The position numbers were made by a program, and so were the translations under genes. A DNA stretch of 9,249 nucleotides from an uncultured bacterium. Its GTDB lineage: Bacteria; Planctomycetota; UBA1135; GCA-002686595. Of the stretch, positions 5,464 to 9,249 are shown in pieces. The stretch covers positions 1 through 9,249 of the forward strand of contig CAJXRJ010000265.1 in NCBI GenBank assembly GCA_913058555.1. The letters are read 5' to 3'. The notes beneath the pieces were generated by a model, which was not told where the DNA came from, did no database searches, and worked only from the letters and a program-made list of their open reading frames with translations. Position 1 is the stretch's first letter. The number at the start of each line of letters is the position of its first letter.

Positions 5464-7560
5464 CTACTTCCCGTCTCCCTTCTTCGCGGCCGCCGCTTCG
5501 GCGGCCGCTGTGGGATCGTTCCAACGCTCCGGATCGCCCGTGAACACCCGCCCCTCGGGAAGGTCCATCACGGCCACGTATTGCTGCGCCACTTCGGGGG
5601 ACCAAGGCCTGACCGGCACAAAGTCCAACCGCCCTTCGTTCTCCGCTCTTGCGCCGAATAGGAACTCCGCTCCGGGCCCAAAGCCCATCACGCGCAGCCC
5701 GCGCGAATCGTTGAGGCTGATGCGACCATCCGCAGCGGAGAACGCCGCCATCACGCGGTCGACGACGGGCTCCATCATCGACCCCTCAAACTCCACCGCG
5801 TAGCTCGCGCCTTCCGGGAAGTGCATCGCCGCGATGACCCCCGAAAGCACGGAGCTGCCTTCCACGAGGCCGATCGTCTCGGCGGCCTTCAGGTTGCCGA
5901 GGTGCTGCCCGAAGCGGCGACGCTCGATGTTGAGCTTGGAGGTGCCCAGGACCTGGGTCCCGCGCGCCGAGAAAGCCGGGTTGCCGTTGTCGTCCCGCCG
6001 GGGCGAGCCATCCGCCTCGATCGCATCCAAGGACACGTCAAACTTGGAAACGACGTTGGCCTTGATGTGCTGCACGAGCACCAGCTCCCGGGCCGGCGAC
6101 GTCGCCGTGGGCAGGATCCGCACCCGCGCGCCGTACACCATCGTGCCGCCGCCGGCATCGACCACCTGGTAGCGTTCGACGGCGTCCCGGTTCCCGTAGG
6201 TCACCAGATTCGCGTACCCGTCGAGCACGATGTCCCCGGCCGGCATGGGCGGCGCCACGAGGGCAATGGGCGCGCTGCGCGCTTCTTGATTGGCCTTCTG
6301 CAGTGCCACGAGGGCGTTCACGTTCTCGTCGAGCTCGAAGCGCTCGATGACCCGACCGCGGAGGCAGACCAGCTCTGGCTTGCGCAGGGCATCGACGGAG
6401 CGGCGCGGGTCGCTCCCGAGGGCGATCATGTCTGCGATGAGGCCCGGTGCGATGCGCCCACGTTGATCCTCGGCACCGAGTGCCTTCGCCGCATGCACAG
6501 TGGCCGCCGCGAGCGCGTCGTAGGGTGCGATGCCGGCGCGGGCCCACTCCGCCAGTTCATCCACGAGCCCCGAACCCGGCGCGATCCCGCCACTGGGCGC
6601 GCCGCTCCCGGGGATCATCGGAACACCCGCGCTCAGGAGAGCGCTGGCGAACTGTGCTTGTCGAGCCACGGATTTCTTCGCCAGGGCCATCCCGGGGGAG
6701 CGTGCGAGGATGCCGAAGTTCTCGAGGTCGGAACGCCACGCGACCTGATAGTCGGGACTCAGGGCCCGAAGGACCTCCGGCTCCTCCTCCAGCTCGGCGA
6801 AGCGGACGATCCTCGCCGTCCCCATCAAGAGCGGCACCACCCGCCACTGCCCCTTGAGGCCCTTGGCCAGCTCGCCAAAGTCGAAGGCGTCCGGTAGCGT
6901 CTCGAAGCGCTCGCCCAAGGGCAGGACCGAATCCAGTCCGATCAGCATCGTCTGCCCGGCTTCCGCCGCCCGAGCCAGGGACATGCCCTTGGGGATCGGT
7001 CCCCAGGCGTCGATGCCATTCTCCTTGGCGGTTTCAAGCAGGAGCGCGTGATGCTCCACCGTGACCGAATCGTCGAACGATAAGGACTCGAGCTCCATGC
7101 CAGCCTGATCCACCAGACCCATGATCTCCCCCACCTGCTCCCTGGCCTGGAGGATGGGACCGAGGACAAAGGAGCCTGGCTGGGTGGTCATCTGGGACGC
7201 GAAGACCGGGCTCGTCGAAAAGAGAGCCGGGCCCGGCTGACGGTCCCGCATGGACGCCGTCTTCTCCATCAGCATCGCCCCCGTCGGGGACCCGCTGTCC
7301 CGGACGAGGGTGACCCCGGCGTCCAGGTAGAGGGCGTCGTGCTCCGCGTCGAAGGTCACGACCGAGTCGATGAGTCCCGGAACGAGATGGAGACCGGTCA
7401 GGTCCACCTCTTTCGCGCCCTCGGGCACTTCCAGATCGGCCCCCACCGCGGTGATGACCCCGTCCGTCACCAGGACAGTCGCCACGCTCGGATCGGGGCC
7501 GCCCATCGTGTGCACGGTGGCCCCGAGGAATGCGATGGTCTCAAGAAGGAGGACGTTCAT
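5464..7560 (-). CDS. Large amidohydrolase-fold protein, probably catalytically inactive
   Basis: The product is 698 residues in at least two parts. Residues about 8-425 follow the amidohydrolase layout: an N-terminal beta domain (ATVHTMGG...VTDGVITAVGADLEVPEGA), LHLVPGLIDS (57-66), LDAGVTLVRDSGS (79-91), AGVPMIPGSGAPSGG (311-325), and the C-terminal signature AATVHAAKALG...GRIAPGLIADMIALGSDP. The metal ligands, however, appear lost. The HxH after GLID is V67/T69. The expected His of the next two strands is replaced in DAWGPIP (184-190) and MLIGLD (205-210). The catalytic Asp of GTDA is Gly320 (GSGA). Residues about 430-680 form a beta-rich domain I do not recognise, and the end is Ala/Lys-rich. 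ATG 7560 is preferred over an in-frame ATG at 7611, which would leave only 7 bases to the divergent gene. There is no clear signal peptide and no Shine-Dalgarno. It leads the operon, with dusB 2 bases downstream. A pseudoenzyme role is inferred. Confidence 0.9.
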   Translation of the reverse strand: MNVLLLETIAFLGATVHTMGGPDPSVATVLVTDGVITAVGADLEVPEGAKEVDLTGLHLVPGLIDSVVTFDAEHDALYLDAGVTLVRDSGSPTGAMLMEKTASMRDRQPGPALFSTSPVFASQMTTQPGSFVLGPILQAREQVGEIMGLVDQAGMELESLSFDDSVTVEHHALLLETAKENGIDAWGPIPKGMSLARAAEAGQTMLIGLDSVLPLGERFETLPDAFDFGELAKGLKGQWRVVPLLMGTARIVRFAELEEEPEVLRALSPDYQVAWRSDLENFGILARSPGMALAKKSVARQAQFASALLSAGVPMIPGSGAPSGGIAPGSGLVDELAEWARAGIAPYDALAAATVHAAKALGAEDQRGRIAPGLIADMIALGSDPRRSVDALRKPELVCLRGRVIERFELDENVNALVALQKANQEARSAPIALVAPPMPAGDIVLDGYANLVTYGNRDAVERYQVVDAGGGTMVYGARVRILPTATSPARELVLVQHIKANVVSKFDVSLDAIEADGSPRRDDNGNPAFSARGTQVLGTSKLNIERRRFGQHLGNLKAAETIGLVEGSSVLSGVIAAMHFPEGASYAVEFEGSMMEPVVDRVMAAFSAADGRISLNDSRGLRVMGFGPGAEFLFGARAENEGRLDFVPVRPWSPEVAQQYVAVMDLPEGRVFTGDPERWNDPTAAAEAAAAKKGDGK

Positions 7561-7618
7561 AGGAGCGAGGAAGGGGGAATTCGGAAGCGCGGGGCGTCGA
7601 AGGAGTAGCATCCCGACG
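7561..7618. promoter_or_regulatory. Divergent intergenic region between the amidohydrolase-fold gene and rlmI
   Basis: These 58 bases separate two divergent starts and should hold or overlap both promoters. The plus strand is purine-rich. AGGAG at 7601-7605 is a ribosome-binding candidate for rlmI, though its 13-base spacing to ATG 7619 is long. I found no convincing -35/-10 pair and no operator-like inverted repeat. The minus-strand gene has no Shine-Dalgarno before ATG 7560 (CTCCTATG). Confidence 0.35.
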
Positions 7619-8803
7619 ATGGTCAGCTACGCACAAGTCCACTTGGGATTAGAGAGACTGCCCCAGGGCCCCTGGGTCTACGCCCGATTGATGGACGAAA
7701 GAAGGGGCCCCTCTCCGGAGGACGGCTCGATCGTCGAGGTCATGGATGGGGCGGGCCGATTCTGCGGTCATGGCCTCTACAACTCCACCTCTGACATCCG
7801 GGTCCGGATGATCTCCAAGGGCCGGCGGACGGACTTGGACCGGCCGAGGGAGTTCCTGAGGCGCCGAATCGCCGCCTGCTTGAGGCTGCGGCGCAAGACC
7901 CTGCGCCTGGATGAATTCACGGACGCCTATCGCCTCGTACACGCCGAGGGGGACGACCTCTCGGGACTCATCGTGGACAAGCTCGGGGACGCCTTGGTTT
8001 GCCAGCACCACTCCCTAGGATTCTGGAATCTGCGTCACGACGTGGAAGCGATCCTCCGGGAACTCCTGCCCGGGCACTCCGTCCTGCACCGTTTCGCCCG
8101 GACCGCCAGGGGCAGCGAAGGCATTCCCGAGGATGCCAGCGGCGAGGACGGCGATTCCGTGGAGCCACGGTTCATCCACGAATACGGCGTGCGCTTTTAC
8201 GTGCATCCCGGGGAAAGCCACAAGACCGGCTGGTTCTGTGACCAGCGGGAGAATCGGCAGAAGCTCGCCGGGTACGCCAAGGGCCGAGACGTGCTCGACA
8301 TGTGCTGCCACGCCGGCGGATTCTCCATCCCTGCCGCCCTCGCGGGGGCGCGCAGCGTGACGGGGGCCGATCTGGATGAGGAACCCATCGCCCGAGCCCA
8401 GCGTTCCGCGAAAGAAAATGGCGCCGAGGCAACTTTCCATCACGCGGACGCCTTCAACGTCCTTCGGGACACCGTCGCGTCCCGGCGCCGGCCTGGAATG
8501 GTCATCCTGGACCCCCACAAACTCGCAAAGGGCATACGCGACCTCGAACAGGCCAAGGTCAAGTACCGCGACCTGAACGCGCTCGGCATCGAAGCGGCGG
8601 CCCCGGGCGGAATCGTGGCGACATTCTCGTGTTCAGGGGCCCTAGACCTGCCTTCCTTCGCGGGTCTGGTGTTCCAGGCGGCCCGGCGGGCGGAGCGAGA
8701 GATCCGGCTCATCGACACCCTCGGCGCCGGCCCAGACCACCCCCAAAGGCCCGACTTTGGGCGGTCGAGATACCTCAAAGGGCTCTTGCTCGTCGTGGAC
8801 TGA
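7619..8803 (+). CDS. rlmI: RlmI-type class I SAM-dependent rRNA (cytosine-C5) methyltransferase
   Basis: The product is 394 residues, the standard length. E. coli RlmI makes m5C1962 in 23S rRNA; the same site is inferred here. Residues about 1-75 are the PUA RNA-binding domain (WVYARLMDERRG, then GRFCGHGLYNSTSDIRVRMIS). A central domain (about 76-200) contains DAYRLVHAEGDDLSGLIVDK. The RlmI signature KTGWFCDQRENR is at 202-213. The Rossmann methyltransferase domain has the SAM-binding motif VLDMCCHAGGFS (225-236), the acidic strand end GADLD (249-253), motif IV ILDPHKLAK (296-304), and motif VI ATFSCSG (334-340), whose Cys338 is the expected catalytic nucleophile. The end, GAGPDHPQRPDF...RYLKGLLLVVD, is family-typical. 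An oddity is DPH where relatives usually have DPP. ATG 7619 begins the PUA domain directly; the frame stays open upstream only by running antisense into the amidohydrolase gene. It appears to be transcribed alone, or with the short frame downstream. Confidence 0.94.
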   Translation: MVSYAQVHLGLERLPQGPWVYARLMDERRGPSPEDGSIVEVMDGAGRFCGHGLYNSTSDIRVRMISKGRRTDLDRPREFLRRRIAACLRLRRKTLRLDEFTDAYRLVHAEGDDLSGLIVDKLGDALVCQHHSLGFWNLRHDVEAILRELLPGHSVLHRFARTARGSEGIPEDASGEDGDSVEPRFIHEYGVRFYVHPGESHKTGWFCDQRENRQKLAGYAKGRDVLDMCCHAGGFSIPAALAGARSVTGADLDEEPIARAQRSAKENGAEATFHHADAFNVLRDTVASRRRPGMVILDPHKLAKGIRDLEQAKVKYRDLNALGIEAAAPGGIVATFSCSGALDLPSFAGLVFQAARRAEREIRLIDTLGAGPDHPQRPDFGRSRYLKGLLLVVD

Positions 8804-8814
8804 TCCCACGGATC

Positions 8815-8835
8815 GGGCCCGGTGGCCCGGGGCCC
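8815..8835 (+). other. GC-rich hairpin after rlmI without a T-run
   Basis: GGGCCC (8815-8820) can pair with GGGCCC (8830-8835) around a 9-base loop, starting 12 bases after the rlmI stop. No T-run follows, so it is not a canonical intrinsic terminator. It could stabilise the 3' end of the rlmI transcript or weaken readthrough. The surrounding 8804-8894 shows nothing else. Confidence 0.2.
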
Positions 8836-8894
8836 AACCAGGTGCCTGCCGACCCCCACCCGAGAAGCTCAGAACTTAGGTGGACTCTGCACCT

Positions 8895-9095
8895 ATGGAT
8901 CTGCACACTCTCTACAGCGCCTCCGTGATCGTCAACGACGGTTCACGGGGGCGCGTTCTCATAGTCGATTTTTTGGGCGCCGATCGACCCTTCCGAAGGG
9001 ATGCGTTGGGCGGACTAAAGCACCACGCTTCCCATGACATCGCGACCCACGACGGTCGGCTCCTCCGGAGCGGACCCGAGTCCCCCATCTACTGA
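8895..9095 (+). CDS. Possible short hypothetical protein (66 residues)
   Basis: ATG 8895 opens a 66-residue frame ending TGA 9093-9095. A GTG at 8880 would add five residues. The sequence (MDLHTLYSASVIVNDGSRGR, then VLIVDFLGADRPF and a His/Asp-rich middle) matches no family I know. It has no transmembrane segment or signal peptide. Third positions are about 72% G/C, a little below what I expect of the confident genes, which is compatible with either a real gene or chance. AGGTGG (8879-8884) is 10 bases upstream and is a weak ribosome-binding candidate. The bases around the start, CACCTATG, are identical to those of the next gene (9100-9107), and the two are 9 bases apart, which mildly favours both being translated. 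A hairpin CCCTT/AAGGG inside the frame near 8987-8999 is the main reason for caution. Confidence 0.38.
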   Translation: MDLHTLYSASVIVNDGSRGRVLIVDFLGADRPFRRDALGGLKHHASHDIATHDGRLLRSGPESPIY

Positions 9096-9104
9096 TTCAC
9101 ACCT

Positions 9105-9215
9105 ATGACGCTCCCGCTCCTCGCCACGAAGGAAATGTGGCAAGAGTTCGACGACGCTTGGGCCGAACTGCGCGGCTCCGGTGGCCCGATCGAAGAGCTC
9201 CTGCCCGCCCTAAAG
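9105..9215 (+). CDS. N-terminal fragment of an unidentified protein, cut at the contig end
   Basis: ATG 9105 opens a frame of 37 genuine codons (beginning MTLPLLATKEMWQEFDDAWA, ending EELLPALK) before sequencing adapter begins at 9216. The frame continues through the adapter as LSLIHISEPTR, which is artificial and must not be counted as protein. The real part looks alpha-helical and amphipathic (EMWQEFDDAWAELR) and is too short to assign. There is no Shine-Dalgarno. It lies 9 bases after the short frame ending at 9095 and shares the CACCTATG start context with it. Confidence 0.6.
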
Positions 9216-9249
9216 CTGTCTCTTATACACATCTCCGAGCCCACGAGAC
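9216..9249. other. Illumina Nextera transposase adapter (sequencing artefact)
   Basis: The last 34 bases begin with the 19-base Tn5 mosaic end CTGTCTCTTATACACATCT and continue CCGAGCCCACGAGAC, the complement of the Nextera read-2 adapter. The match is full length and exact to the published adapter as I know it. This is untrimmed library sequence, not genome, and marks a contig edge. Translated in the adjoining frame it gives the well-known contaminant peptide LSLIHISEPTR. Confidence 0.98.

Noticed and set aside
5462..5605. Upstream extension of the dusB frame by about 48 codons
   Set aside because: The extra residues are Gly/Arg/Ser-rich, overlap the amidohydrolase-fold gene, and precede a well-placed GTG with a purine-rich upstream sequence.
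5821..6897. Open frame of about 358 codons on the plus strand inside the amidohydrolase-fold gene
   Set aside because: Antisense shadow, low complexity, no domain. The minus-strand frame has clear family motifs.

Overview
This is a GC-rich chromosomal fragment (roughly two thirds G+C) from a bacterium. It holds six well-supported full-length genes, one short possible gene, and two genes cut by the window ends. Several starts are GTG and Shine-Dalgarno sequences are weak. One gene encodes an exported protein of no family I recognise. I recognise no rRNA, tRNA, mobile element or CRISPR array, so the lineage is uncertain. Planctomycetota or a similar environmental GC-rich phylum is my best guess, by inference only. 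The last 34 bases (9216-9249) are not genomic: they match the Illumina Nextera transposase adapter, so the true sequence ends at or before 9215, probably at a contig edge.

Layout. Bases 1-143 hold the arginine-rich C-terminus of a truncated gene. Bases 144-566 have no convincing gene but contain several strong hairpins, followed by a textbook intrinsic terminator (567-601). The stretch is either a long 3' UTR or an unrecognised small RNA. A plus-strand pair follows: an exported hypothetical protein (about 715-2034) and, 5 bases on, a MutM/Fpg-family DNA glycosylase (2040-2924). Facing it is a compact minus-strand operon running from 7560 down to 2950. Its order is a large amidohydrolase-fold protein whose metal ligands appear lost, a DusB-type tRNA dihydrouridine synthase, and an HI0933/YhiN-type flavoprotein. 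Spacings within it are 2 bases and an 8-base overlap. Divergent from this operon, 58 bases away, is an RlmI-type rRNA methyltransferase (7619-8803). A short possible gene (8895-9095) and a truncated gene (9105 onward) follow.

How the genes fit together. Nucleic-acid maintenance dominates: base-excision repair (MutM), tRNA dihydrouridine (Dus), probable rRNA dihydrouridine (the HI0933/YhiN family, whose E. coli member has, as I recall, been reported as the 23S rRNA dihydrouridine synthase RdsA) and 23S rRNA m5C (RlmI). The most interesting points are the overlap of two unrelated dihydrouridine-forming flavoenzyme families in one operon, the apparent pseudo-amidohydrolase that leads the operon, and the structured RNA-like stretch before the terminator. 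I see no defence system, biosynthetic cluster or other obviously new multi-gene system.
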